Below, piece after piece: positions 25,031 through 33,354 of a stretch of 64,000 bases of DNA; within the stretch, counting starts at the first letter, position 1, and every line of letters begins with the position of its first letter. Below the pieces are notes generated by a model, which saw nothing but the letters and a program-made list of their open reading frames with translations, had not been told where the DNA came from and ran no database searches. The stretch lies in assembly GCA_004195045.1 (NCBI GenBank), contig SGBC01000002.1, positions 437,435-501,434 of the forward strand. The letters run 5' to 3'. This DNA comes from Candidatus Acididesulfobacter guangdongensis (lineage in GTDB: Bacteria > SZUA-79 > Acidulodesulfobacterales > Acidulodesulfobacteraceae). Position numbers and translations under genes: made by a program.

Positions 25031-25460
25031 AAATCGCTCTTAAAGCTTTTATAAAATTATTTTCTTTTTCTTTAAGCATATCTGGATTTTCGACATCTGT
25101 GAACAACTCTTGGTTTTTAAAGCTAATATCGTATTTTTTAAGAATGTCGTCTATGCTATTCTTAAATTCATTTTCAGTTATAGTGACATGCTCATAAGTC
25201 GAACCGTGATCATTTATGCGATAAACACCATTATTAAAAGATATATCAAAATCTATAATATAGTCGCCTTTATCAATAATAACTTTCTTTATATATCCAT
25301 CTTTTGTTGCAATATAATCTTGTGAAGTTTCATCATCTTTTTCTAAATTTGCAATAGGTCTTATTATTACCGCTATAATAATAGACGCTACAAATACTAT
25401 TAAAACCAATGCGATAATATATGGATTATGTGATAAATGAGTTGGAAAAGAATTAAACAT
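25014..25460 (-). CDS. Membrane-anchored unknown protein
   Basis: Start chosen at 25460 (GAGGAAAACAAAAATG), giving 148 residues; a longer frame from 25493 lies deeper inside the upstream gene. One membrane helix (NPYIIALVLIVFVASIIIAV) is followed by a domain of about 110 residues. The last 45 residues (ILKKYDISFKNQELF ... FIKALRAIY) resemble the C-terminus of the 29473-30078 product, so both carry a shared, unnamed domain. Role unknown. Confidence 0.5.
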   Translation of the reverse strand: MFNSFPTHLSHNPYIIALVLIVFVASIIIAVIIRPIANLEKDDETSQDYIATKDGYIKKVIIDKGDYIIDFDISFNNGVYRINDHGSTYEHVTITENEFKNSIDDILKKYDISFKNQELFTDVENPDMLKEKENNFIKALRAIYEKIL

Positions 25461-25863
25461 TTTTGTTTTCCTCTTTATTCTTAATTTCTTCATCGAGTTT
25501 CTTTAACCTTAAGATTTCTTTTTCCGTATCGTTTTTAACTTTTTTTCTGATTAAAAGTTCTTCATTAATCTTATCTCTGTGATCCCAAATGAATGCCCTT
25601 ATATATAATTCTTTATATGTTGATATACTATCTGATATTTCATAATAAGGAGTTCTTGTAAAAAATGTATTAAAACGTTTAATTAAAATTCTTTGTCTAG
25701 TTTTTCCAAAAGCAAAAAACCATCCATTATGAAGCGTTGGATATTCAAAATAATTTTTATATCCTTTTAAAAACAAATTTACGTCCTCGTATGTTTGAAT
25801 AGATTCTATTTTTTGCACTTCTTTTACGCCGAAAATATTTTTAATTTTATTAATTAAATACAT
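25453..25863 (-). CDS. Unknown 136-residue protein
   Basis: Soluble; the C-terminal 40 residues form a strongly charged helix. Contains PTLHNGWFFAFGKTRQRILI and a coiled-coil tail. Overlaps the next gene by eight bases. No family recognised. Confidence 0.48.
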   Translation of the reverse strand: MYLINKIKNIFGVKEVQKIESIQTYEDVNLFLKGYKNYFEYPTLHNGWFFAFGKTRQRILIKRFNTFFTRTPYYEISDSISTYKELYIRAFIWDHRDKINEELLIRKKVKNDTEKEILRLKKLDEEIKNKEENKNV

Positions 25864-25865
25864 TT

Positions 25866-26108
25866 TTAACCTTTTATATTTTTTAAAAATTTTCTTTTAT
25901 TTTTATTTTTTATGTTTTCTTCTTCTATTATCTGCAGCCATACGATATCCGATCTTAATAGTTCTTCACATTCTTTGTCGTCTTCTTTAAAAGGTTTGCT
26001 TTTAGAAACTTCAATTATTGAATATGACCTAATATCGCCATACTGAACTAAAACTTCCAAGTTTTCGTCAAATTCGTTCAATTTTTCTTTCAACTCTTTT
26101 GTCGTCAT
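25866..26108 (-). CDS. Unknown 80-residue protein
   Basis: Small acidic protein with a basic C-terminal tail (KNKNKRKFLK). The TAGGAGG site and ATG at 26108 overlap the end of the methyltransferase remnant, so it was once coupled to that gene. No known domain. Confidence 0.5.
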   Translation of the reverse strand: MTTKELKEKLNEFDENLEVLVQYGDIRSYSIIEVSKSKPFKEDDKECEELLRSDIVWLQIIEEENIKNKNKRKFLKNIKG

Positions 26109-26250
26109 AATAACCTCCTAATCTATTAAAAATTATTTTCTTAATAACCGCCTTACATATCTTTTTAACCACTCCCGGCACGACTGCGTTGCCGAACTGC
26201 TTATAAGCCTGTGTGTCCGAAACTACGATTTTAAAATCGTCCGAAAATCC
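26068..26250 (-). pseudogene. C5 cytosine DNA methyltransferase, C-terminal remnant
   Basis: The minus-strand frame reads GFSDDF, then DTQAYKQFGNAVVPGVVKKI and a short tail to a TGA at 26068. This is the end of a C5-methyltransferase: the GFPxxF segment and motif X (QFGNAVVP). Everything before it is replaced by the end of the TnpB element at about 26252; no N-terminal part was found on the other side of that element. A broken modification enzyme. Confidence 0.75.
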
Positions 26251-26251
26251 C

Positions 26252-26296
26252 TTGACCTTCTCCCCTTCCTAAACTCAGGGGATTCTTGATTTTTAT
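26252..26296 (-). ncRNA. Putative omega RNA 3' scaffold (right end of tnpB element)
   Basis: By analogy with TnpB systems, the transcript covering the 3' end of tnpB and the element's right end acts as guide RNA scaffold, and the flanking sequence serves as guide. Here the scaffold would end with the hairpin at 26261-26282 and GGTCAA, and the guide would begin GGGATTTTCGGACGATT at 26251, which is the methyltransferase remnant. The RNA itself is inferred. Confidence 0.5.
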
Positions 26297-27826
26297 TTAA
26301 GAGGAACATATCAATTCAAACCTCTTCTCTAAGATTAACTTAATAGCATATTTACTCAGCTTTTTCGGTATTAGTCTTCCGAAATTATCCAAGTTATGCA
26401 ATCTTTCTCTCAAAACATTTGAAAGAAATCTATTTTTTAACATCTTTGATGAATGCAAGTCGGCATTCTCTTTATGCCCGCAGTGTTTACATTCAAAAAC
26501 TTCTTGAGTCTGCCTGTTGACTTTATCGATACTTCCGCAATCGCAGGTAATACTTGAATATTGAGACGGCGTAATATGAACTTTAATACCTCTTTTTTCC
26601 GCCTGACGTTTCAATATATTCTTAACGTCGCTTAGACGTAACAGCTTTAAGAGACGGCCATATTTCACATTAAATTCTTCGTTTATGACGCCTAACTTGT
26701 CTCTAAATAGCAAGTCTTCAACGACTAAATCGGTAATATTATTTTCTTCGCAATAGTTAAGGATATTATGGATTTCTAATCCGATATACCATTGCAATTT
26801 ACGGTAGAGTTTTTGCAATTTTCTAAGTTGCTTATCATTTAAGTTCTGCGCACCGATTTTATCTAATATCAATAATTCGTTAGCAATCCCTTTGACTAAG
26901 TCTCTGTCGTAGTCAAAATATGCGCCGTCCGATAATATCGCAAAGTTGTGTTTAACGTTTATGTCTAATCCTTCGGCTTTGCTGAAAGGCTTGAATACCG
27001 GCTCCGGTTCTTCTATCGTAGCGGATATATTAATCTTATTCTGTTTAAGAGAAAGGTTTAAAACAAATTCTTTTCCTATCCAGTCCTTGATTTTATGGTA
27101 TTTATTATTGATTTGAACCGGCAGTCTTAAATATTTCTTGCCTTTCATTTTAAAGTTAAACCAATATTTATATAGTTTATTGGTATCATCTATAAAAATA
27201 TGAGCTACATTAATATTGGGTTTATTGCTTAACATTACCGACGAATATTCCGGTATTTCTATCAATTTAACTTTAGATAAAATATTGCTTTGAATTTGCT
27301 TTGATAAATTAAGAATCCTGTCGAAATAAGGCTTAGTTTTAAAGTATTCAAAAACCGACAAGACGTCTTGATTAAGTATTTGTAATTCTAACGGCTTATT
27401 GAAATCCAAATACGCCAGATATTTTATTAATCCCGTAAGTTTAGTTGATTTAAACTTTATTTCAAATTCTTTGGTCTCGCCTTTCTTATAAAACTTAGTA
27501 TTTACTTTATATTTAACGATTATCATCTTGCTTTGTATTCTAATACGTCTGTTTTGTGTTATTTTCTTTAAAGTTGTTAAATATTTATCGATAAGCATCT
27601 GCATTTCTCTTTGAATATTCCAAGACGATATATAGCCGTCTTTGACTATCTTGTAATCCGATTTAAGTTTATTAATGCCGTCTGTATTCAAAAGTAATGC
27701 CTTATTATTAAAAATATGCAAGGATAGTGTATTCTTAATGGCTGCTATTTGCTTAAGAATGCTTTTTACATCCTCAAACTTAGATTTATTCAAATATTTT
27801 GACGTCGTTCTCTGCGCTTTAATCAT
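26297..27826 (-). CDS. tnpB: TnpB, RNA-guided endonuclease of IS200/IS605 type
   Basis: The ancestor-type relative of Cas12: an RNA-guided DNA nuclease that helps retain the element. The 509 residues are on the long side for TnpB. RuvC residues are visible: D288 in EGLDINVKH, E370 in LVVEDLLFRD and D456 in NADLHSS. A zinc finger is formed by C428, C430 (CDCG) and C446, C449 (CKHC). The N-terminal 250 residues would be the wedge/REC part. All catalytic residues are present, so it should be active. Confidence 0.85.
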   Translation of the reverse strand: MIKAQRTTSKYLNKSKFEDVKSILKQIAAIKNTLSLHIFNNKALLLNTDGINKLKSDYKIVKDGYISSWNIQREMQMLIDKYLTTLKKITQNRRIRIQSKMIIVKYKVNTKFYKKGETKEFEIKFKSTKLTGLIKYLAYLDFNKPLELQILNQDVLSVFEYFKTKPYFDRILNLSKQIQSNILSKVKLIEIPEYSSVMLSNKPNINVAHIFIDDTNKLYKYWFNFKMKGKKYLRLPVQINNKYHKIKDWIGKEFVLNLSLKQNKINISATIEEPEPVFKPFSKAEGLDINVKHNFAILSDGAYFDYDRDLVKGIANELLILDKIGAQNLNDKQLRKLQKLYRKLQWYIGLEIHNILNYCEENNITDLVVEDLLFRDKLGVINEEFNVKYGRLLKLLRLSDVKNILKRQAEKRGIKVHITPSQYSSITCDCGSIDKVNRQTQEVFECKHCGHKENADLHSSKMLKNRFLSNVLRERLHNLDNFGRLIPKKLSKYAIKLILEKRFELICSS

Positions 27827-27915
27827 TTTTATTTATTAATATTTTTAAATTAAAAATTTATTGCCTTATATCTTAAGCCCTAAAGGACGGAGTTTTACGG
27901 CAACTGATGATAATT

Positions 27916-28710
27916 TTAAAATCCTGAAATTATTGAATTTCTAATATCTAACAAAATTTTATTTAAATCGGCATTATAAAATCCCGACGTCGAACCTGCG
28001 TTAATTTCTATTATTTTCGGTAAATTATATATGCCGTCAATTCCGTCAACTATATCTACCGTATATATCATATCCGGCTGCCATTCCGTGTTGGCTACTT
28101 TTTCGGCTAATTCTATTATCTTTTTAGACGGCTCAGATAACGCTATATTTTTTTTCCACGAATACGGCGAATATCCTGCAATTTTTCTATCGACTATCCA
28201 TAGTCTCCATTCTATATCAGGCATCCGATAAGCCTTATTAATCATACACATCGTTTCAGGCGCGTTTATAAGATAAAAAGATATATCAGGATGCGATAAT
28301 ATATCGTCTATCGTGTTTGCGACAAAACCGGTAAATAATTTACTTCCGCTATCCGGTTTTATAAAAATAGGAAACCTGTCTGGACAGAGACGAATTACTA
28401 AACTTAACGGCAAGAAATAACAATCGCTATTAACGACGCTAAGCTCCCGCAAATAAGAAATCCAAGTTGAAACATTATAATTTTGGTTATCATAGCAAAT
28501 ACGGATTCCCGCACCTTTTTTTATTAACATATTAGCGTCCTGAATAGTAGTAACAGCAAATGACGGCTTATTTTTATTAAAAGTATTAGGCAAAGGTGTA
28601 AACGACATTCCGCCCTTTATCGTTTGAATTTCATCGCTCATATCCGATAAAATTTTAACCGTCTCGTTAAGTCTATTTTTAAAAATAGCTTTATGTATTC
28701 GCCAGAACAT
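27916..28710 (-). CDS. ATP-grasp-fold protein of phage/plasmid type
   Basis: The 264 residues show an ATP-grasp pattern: FIKPDSGSKLFTG (nucleotide-binding Lys), EWRLWIVDRKIAGYSPYSW and the metal-binding end segment PKIIEINAGSTSGFY. ATP-grasp enzymes ligate carboxylates to amines or thiols; the substrate is unknown. Similar stand-alone ATP-grasp genes occur in phages and large plasmids. It lies next to the TnpB element with only about 10-30 bases between. Confidence 0.65.
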   Translation of the reverse strand: MFWRIHKAIFKNRLNETVKILSDMSDEIQTIKGGMSFTPLPNTFNKNKPSFAVTTIQDANMLIKKGAGIRICYDNQNYNVSTWISYLRELSVVNSDCYFLPLSLVIRLCPDRFPIFIKPDSGSKLFTGFVANTIDDILSHPDISFYLINAPETMCMINKAYRMPDIEWRLWIVDRKIAGYSPYSWKKNIALSEPSKKIIELAEKVANTEWQPDMIYTVDIVDGIDGIYNLPKIIEINAGSTSGFYNADLNKILLDIRNSIISGF

Positions 28711-28753
28711 TTCGCACGTCCATATTTTATTTTTTTAATTTATCTTTTTTTAA

Positions 28754-29476
28754 TTATAAAATCACGGCCTTGCCGTCCCAAACCTTATTATTTCTGTTGA
28801 GAAATAAGTCCGCCAGCATCGGAGCTGTATTTTCACATTCTTTGACATATAAAGGCTTTTTAATCATTCTACAAGATTCTTTACCTATATATATAAGTCC
28901 AAATTCTTCAGGTATTTCGTCCGGCAGTATTAATCCTTCAGGACACGCATAAAATTTAAAGTTTCCAAATGGATGATTATGCTGTTTTTTACCGTCTTTT
29001 AGAAAATCTTGCCTTGAAACTTTACATTCGATATTTATATCGTTTTTCATTCCCGTGCCGAGAACATCGGGATATTCTCTTGATATGTTGTATCCATGCG
29101 GTTCCTTTAGGATTACCTTGCATCTATATAGAGAAATTGATTCGTGTTGTTTTTGAAGCCATTTTGCTACTTTATCTATACATTCGCTATGCGACATTTC
29201 TATTTTTTTAACCTTTTTCGGCTTTGGCAAAATAAGCGGGCATCTTTTAAGCTCATATAATTGATGATAAGCCGTATGTGTGCCTTCTGACGTTTGATAT
29301 TCTTTTACCGCTATTTTACAGCATCCGTATTTAAACAATTCTGAATATTCGTCTGGCGTATTTGTTATGAAATTTTTAATTAAATTAGAGCATTCCTTGC
29401 ATTTCCATTTTGCTATTTTTTTATTATCTACTCTGTTTATTGCATAGTTTCTTTTTAAGATTTCTATATTGTTCAT
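28754..29476 (-). CDS. Putative PD-(D/E)XK-fold nuclease with zinc-finger-like N-terminus
   Basis: The 240 residues begin with a Cys pair (KWKCKECSNL) and later CC. The middle holds SECIDKVAKWLQKQ, then REYPDVLG (D137) and INIECKVSRQDF (E150, K152): spacing and strand pattern of a PD-(D/E)XK nuclease core. After it comes FKFYACPEGLI..DEIP, a segment I have seen in phage-type predicted nucleases. Its substrate is unknown; degradation of host or rival DNA or DNA repair are options. It overlaps the upstream gene by four bases. Confidence 0.55.
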   Translation of the reverse strand: MNNIEILKRNYAINRVDNKKIAKWKCKECSNLIKNFITNTPDEYSELFKYGCCKIAVKEYQTSEGTHTAYHQLYELKRCPLILPKPKKVKKIEMSHSECIDKVAKWLQKQHESISLYRCKVILKEPHGYNISREYPDVLGTGMKNDINIECKVSRQDFLKDGKKQHNHPFGNFKFYACPEGLILPDEIPEEFGLIYIGKESCRMIKKPLYVKECENTAPMLADLFLNRNNKVWDGKAVIL

Positions 29477-30078
29477 AATAAATTTATCTCCGTTAAAGCT
29501 TTTACAAAGTCTTCTTTTTTGCTTTCAAGCTCGTCTTTTGTCGCATATACAAATATTTCGCCGTTTTCAAAGCTTAATCCGTATTTTTTAAGAATTGTAG
29601 CTATTTCCTTAGTAGGCTCTTTTAAGTCTGGGTTAATATCAAAGAGAGTATTATTATCATCAGATATTAAATACGCATCGTCTATAATTTCTGTATCTCT
29701 GTCATCTCCCATTAAAAAAGCCTTTTCTAAAAAAGTTACATAAAAACTAATCTCATCATTATGTTTATTTAATAATTCGCTAACAACAATCTTCTTGTTT
29801 ATAAAAATATCGTCATAAGTGTCTCTAAATATTGAATCTTCGCAAGAATAAACTTCGCCGTCTCCGCCGATAATAATCCAATCGCCTACACTAACTGTTG
29901 CTTCGCCTTTAAGATTACTAATCAAAACAGTTTTTTTGTCTTCATTAATTTGCACATAATTCCAAATTCTTATTTCGTCTTCTGTTAGTTGATTAAAAGC
30001 ATTTCTTAAATATTCAATATCACCATTCCATTGTATTGCTTTAACTATAAGTGGTTTTTTACGATATTTTAAAAACAT
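29473..30078 (-). CDS. Unknown 201-residue protein
   Basis: The N-terminal half (KYRKKPLIVKAIQWNGD ... GDWIIIGGDGEVYSC) resembles small phage proteins of the YRKKP-V-A-Q-W type found in many prophages, with unknown role. The C-terminal 45 residues (ATILKKYGLSFENGEIF ... DFVKALTE) match the C-terminus of the 25014-25460 protein. Thus it looks like two modules joined. Soluble. Confidence 0.5.
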   Translation of the reverse strand: MFLKYRKKPLIVKAIQWNGDIEYLRNAFNQLTEDEIRIWNYVQINEDKKTVLISNLKGEATVSVGDWIIIGGDGEVYSCEDSIFRDTYDDIFINKKIVVSELLNKHNDEISFYVTFLEKAFLMGDDRDTEIIDDAYLISDDNNTLFDINPDLKEPTKEIATILKKYGLSFENGEIFVYATKDELESKKEDFVKALTEINLL

Positions 30079-30114
30079 TTAACCTCCATTTTTTATATAA
30101 TGCGCATAGTGAAC

Positions 30115-30441
30115 TTATTCTTCTGTCCACAATGGATTTTTTAATTTAAAAACACCTCGTTCAATAAGTTTGTCCGCCTCATTATTTTTTACAACCTCTA
30201 TAGATTCACTTACGACATCATCAATCGTTATCGGTATTAAACCCGATGAATTTAAAAAGGGAGTCGGATCTATCAAAGGGTCGTTAAGAGCATAAGACGA
30301 CTTAAAAAAATCAAGCGGAACAATGTCTGTATCCTGAGCAAAGAAATATAAGTCTTTTCTTTGCTTACCGTCCGGCTTAGATTTATCGATTAATGTGAAT
30401 TTATAAATTTTACCTTTATGAATATCGAATTTTGGCTGCAT
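30115..30441 (-). CDS. Unknown 108-residue protein
   Basis: Soluble; contains KIYKFTLIDKSKPDGKQRKD and a hydrophilic C-terminus. Four bases separate it from the Dam gene, so the two are co-transcribed and probably coupled. No family recognised. Confidence 0.48.
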   Translation of the reverse strand: MQPKFDIHKGKIYKFTLIDKSKPDGKQRKDLYFFAQDTDIVPLDFFKSSYALNDPLIDPTPFLNSSGLIPITIDDVVSESIEVVKNNEADKLIERGVFKLKNPLWTEE

Positions 30442-30444
30442 ATT

Positions 30445-31284
30445 TTACGCCTCCGTAAAAAGCGAAAGGTTTTGCCCTTGCTCGCTTAAATCGTAATTAG
30501 CCCAGACTGTTTCCGTCCGCGCCGGACAATTATCTTTATTTCTGTATCTCAAGCTATTAGCAAAACAATTAAAATCCTGCCTGTAAAAGCCTGAAAGCCT
30601 GTCATTATAAATATCGTTGTCATATCCGCTCAAAAGCCACTTACCTTTGATATTCGAAAGAATATCTATAAGGTCGTTATGGTCTTTATCGGTCATCTCG
30701 AACATATATCCGCCTGATTTGCGTGAACTTGCTACGTAGGGCGGGTCAAGATAGAAAAACGTATCAGTCCTGTCCCAGTTTGCGATTAGTTTTCTAAAAT
30801 CCAAGTTGTCGATATAAACTTCAGAAAACCTTTTATGTATCAGGCTTAATTTATCTATGCTTTTAATTCTTTTCGGCATATTAGCTTCAACAGAAAATTT
30901 CCAGCCGGTATATTTGCAAGTAGAATGTCGCGTCGATTTAATCAAATAATAAAATCTTACGGCTCTTTCTGCTTTATCAATTTTATCTGTCTGTATATCG
31001 CGGTATTCGTAATAGCATTCGCGTGAATACGGCAATAAGCTTATTTTTTCCTGAAATTTCTTAAAAAGTTTTCTGTCCGCTATAACCTTAAAAAAGTTAT
31101 AGAGTTCGCCGTCAATATCGTTATAGACTTCTACTTTAGACGGGCTTTTATTTATTAATATAGTTCCTGACCCGCCGAAGACTTCGACATAGGTTTTATG
31201 GCTTGGAAATAACGGTATAAGGTTGTCTATCATAAAATATTTTCCGCCGAAGTAGCCAAATGGGGTTAGTTTTTGAGCTTTCAT
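30445..31284 (-). CDS. DNA adenine (N6) methyltransferase, D12/Dam class
   Basis: Methylates adenine in a short DNA site using S-adenosylmethionine. The 279 residues have the D12-class FGYFGGK start (motif X/I), VEVFGGSGTIL (SAM binding) and FYLDPPYVASS (motif IV, DPPY, near residue 176). No partner restriction gene adjoins it, so it is likely an orphan protecting the element against host restriction or marking it for regulation. It overlaps the next upstream gene by four bases (ATGA). Confidence 0.9.
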   Translation of the reverse strand: MKAQKLTPFGYFGGKYFMIDNLIPLFPSHKTYVEVFGGSGTILINKSPSKVEVYNDIDGELYNFFKVIADRKLFKKFQEKISLLPYSRECYYEYRDIQTDKIDKAERAVRFYYLIKSTRHSTCKYTGWKFSVEANMPKRIKSIDKLSLIHKRFSEVYIDNLDFRKLIANWDRTDTFFYLDPPYVASSRKSGGYMFEMTDKDHNDLIDILSNIKGKWLLSGYDNDIYNDRLSGFYRQDFNCFANSLRYRNKDNCPARTETVWANYDLSEQGQNLSLFTEA

Positions 31285-31847
31285 AATTTATTTAAATCTC
31301 CGTCATCGTAATAACTTATAATATCGGTATATAAATCTAAAAATATTGTTTCTGACTTTTTAGGATTCCACGGCTCTATTTTTTCAGGATAAGGTTTTAC
31401 GGTTTTAATTATTGTCCATTCATCAGGTTCGCCTATAAGTAAATCTCTCTTCTCGGTTGCTAAAAGCCGTAAATCCGCTTCTTTAACCGAATCTGGTAAT
31501 TTGTCCGGCAAGCCGAACTTTTCGGTTATAACCTTATATACTTTATATTCTAATTTGCGATACTGAGGCAACAATGTTTTTAACGGTTTTGATATATCAG
31601 TGAGATAAGATTCCGTGGCATCATGCAAAAGAGCCGCAAGACTATCTTCGTCAGGTACGTTATTTACCGCTAATACGCTATGTTGCGCTACTGAATAAAA
31701 CTCTTTAGTATGTCCTGTATATCGACAAATATTAGACAAAGCGTGCGCTATGTCTTCGATACAGACAGAATCGGCATCAGGATTAAGAAAATCAAATTTC
31801 TTGCCGGTATAAGTTTGTATCCACGGTAAAACGGTTTGATTTGCCAT
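31281..31847 (-). CDS. HD-domain phosphohydrolase (phage YfbR-like)
   Basis: The 188 residues contain GHTKEFYSVAQHS (H56), LLHDATESYLTDISKPLK (H75-D76, D84): the metal-binding pattern of HD hydrolases acting on nucleotides, similar to 5'-deoxynucleotidase YfbR. Such genes are frequent in phages and large plasmids, where they tune nucleotide pools. Coupled by a 4-base overlap to the Dam gene. Confidence 0.82.
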   Translation of the reverse strand: MANQTVLPWIQTYTGKKFDFLNPDADSVCIEDIAHALSNICRYTGHTKEFYSVAQHSVLAVNNVPDEDSLAALLHDATESYLTDISKPLKTLLPQYRKLEYKVYKVITEKFGLPDKLPDSVKEADLRLLATEKRDLLIGEPDEWTIIKTVKPYPEKIEPWNPKKSETIFLDLYTDIISYYDDGDLNKL

Positions 31848-31863
31848 TTTAATACCCCTAATT

Positions 31864-32130
31864 TTATTTATAAATTTTCCCTGTTTTTATATAATCTATT
31901 TTTTCATACGGATATATTTCTTTTAATCCCCACCATTTTTTATAACTTGGAAGGGAACATATTTCGTTAACCATAACATCGTGAGTATCTGAAAATGGTT
32001 CGGAGCCTGATTCAAACCATTTTTTAGCGCTTTCTGTTTTTGCACTGTCTATAAGCCAAATTTTATATGCCTTAGTCCTTTGATATATTAGCGTTCTGAT
32101 TTTATGATTAAGATATATGTATATTTTCAT
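31864..32130 (-). CDS. Unknown 88-residue protein
   Basis: Small soluble basic/aromatic protein (KKWWGLKEIYPYEK). It overlaps the upstream gene by one base. No family recognised; operon member only. Confidence 0.45.
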   Translation of the reverse strand: MKIYIYLNHKIRTLIYQRTKAYKIWLIDSAKTESAKKWFESGSEPFSDTHDVMVNEICSLPSYKKWWGLKEIYPYEKIDYIKTGKIYK

Positions 32131-32402
32131 TATTTTCTATGTAAAGTTATTATTGCAAAATTAAATAAAGAACTATAAAAGATTAATCTTATTTTTTTAC
32201 TGCCATAAATGGCAATACATCTATTTTTAATGCTTATACGTTCCAAATGCTTAACCAAAGCAGGATTAATTTTATTATTTTTTAATTCAACAGTTATATG
32301 AACAATACCGTTGCGGTCGCTATATTCATAAATATGATTTTCAAGTTCTGCTGTTAGCAGATTATATTTTTTACAAAACATTTTCGCTCCTATTTCAGCC
32401 AT
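32130..32402 (-). CDS. Unknown 90-residue protein
   Basis: Small protein with a C-terminal hydrophobic stretch (LIFYSSLFNFAIITL) that could be a single membrane helix. It ends exactly at the start of the next gene. No family recognised. Confidence 0.42.
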   Translation of the reverse strand: MAEIGAKMFCKKYNLLTAELENHIYEYSDRNGIVHITVELKNNKINPALVKHLERISIKNRCIAIYGSKKIRLIFYSSLFNFAIITLHRK

Positions 32403-32669
32403 TTACCTTATATAAACCTTATACTCAGCAAAAACATCTCCGTCTATACCGGAATACGCTTTACCGTATTCCTTTTTTTCTTTAATGGGTTTATTTTTAC
32501 AGACGATAAAATACATACCGTCGAATTTTTTTTGATAAATTCCATCAACTTTATATCTTAAGCCGTTTTTAATTATGCTTTTAGTTTTGTATTCCCTAAA
32601 TGCGAAAAAATATTCATTTCTGTTGTATTTTTTCCTAAACCAACTTATTATTTCTTCAATATTAGCCAT
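32403..32669 (-). CDS. Unknown 88-residue protein
   Basis: Soluble, rich in Tyr/Phe and Lys (NRNEYFFAFREYKTKS). Good AGGAGG site before the ATG at 32669. No recognised domain. Member of the leftward replication operon, directly after the DnaC-like gene. Confidence 0.48.
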   Translation of the reverse strand: MANIEEIISWFRKKYNRNEYFFAFREYKTKSIIKNGLRYKVDGIYQKKFDGMYFIVCKNKPIKEKKEYGKAYSGIDGDVFAEYKVYIR

Positions 32670-32680
32670 TTTGTTCCTCC

Positions 32681-33352
32681 TTATTTGACTACTGATATTG
32701 CGCTTCTTCTGTCTATCCCTTTAATTTCTATTACTTCTGTCATAGCTATAATTCTCGAAGCGATTTTATCGTTTAAGTTTTTTCTTATTTCATCAAGTGA
32801 ATAATTAGACGTAATAACCGTCTGCTTATCTTCTTCGTATCTCGAATTTATTATTACGTATAAAGTCTGTATTACCCAATCGGTTGTTTTTTCCGTTCCG
32901 AGATCGTCCAATATCAAAATTTCAGGCTTCATGTATTTCTTAATTAAATCCATTTCCTCTACGGTTTCGCTTTTAAAAGCTCCGCGAATATTTAAAAGCA
33001 TTACGGGAACGGATACGAACAGTCCGATATTATCTTGAAGCCTATATCTCCCGTCATATTCGCAAAGAGGTTCGGAATTTAATATAACGTTTTTCAAAAA
33101 GCTGACAGCTAAATCAGTTTTTCCGGTTCCTACCGGACCGTGAAAATAATATCCGGATTTAAGATTTAATCTCGCAGTGCTCTTGGGCGATAAAAACCTT
33201 TTAGGCACTCCTATTTTCGAAAGAACCGACTGGATATTTTTTTCCAACATAGACTTAAAACGTTCTAATTTTACGTCATCCGATTCCGCTTCAGGTTCAT
33301 CTTTAACCATAAATTTTAAATCATTAATAATTTCTTTAATAGCCTGTTCCAT
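32681..33352 (-). CDS. DnaC-like helicase loader ATPase
   Basis: Loads the replicative helicase at an origin. Start chosen at the ATG at 33352, two bases past the upstream stop, giving 223 residues. Walker A is HGPVGTGKTDLA, Walker B ILILDDLGTEK, followed by VITSNYSLDEIRKNLNDKIA with sensor Asn and SRI arginine-finger region: the DnaC/IstB pattern. With the replisome organizer just upstream it forms a phage-type initiation module. Confidence 0.85.
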   Translation of the reverse strand: MEQAIKEIINDLKFMVKDEPEAESDDVKLERFKSMLEKNIQSVLSKIGVPKRFLSPKSTARLNLKSGYYFHGPVGTGKTDLAVSFLKNVILNSEPLCEYDGRYRLQDNIGLFVSVPVMLLNIRGAFKSETVEEMDLIKKYMKPEILILDDLGTEKTTDWVIQTLYVIINSRYEEDKQTVITSNYSLDEIRKNLNDKIASRIIAMTEVIEIKGIDRRSAISVVK

Positions 33353-33354
33353 AA

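Larger units (their letters stand above)
26252..27905 (-). mobile_element. IS200/IS605-type element with tnpB only
   Basis: Contains tnpB and no tnpA, so it would need a transposase in trans. The downstream end (26252-26296) holds a hairpin TCCCC/GGGGA and terminates in GGTCAA, typical of right ends of tnpB elements that also form the 3' part of omega RNA. The upstream margin near 27900 has a CGTCCTTTAGGGC-type motif (27877-27889). The upstream boundary is approximate. Confidence 0.68.

Noticed and set aside
26109-27905. N-terminal half of the C5-methyltransferase on the far side of the TnpB element
   Set aside because: The sequence beyond 27905 goes directly into the stop of the ATP-grasp gene; no methyltransferase motifs were found there.
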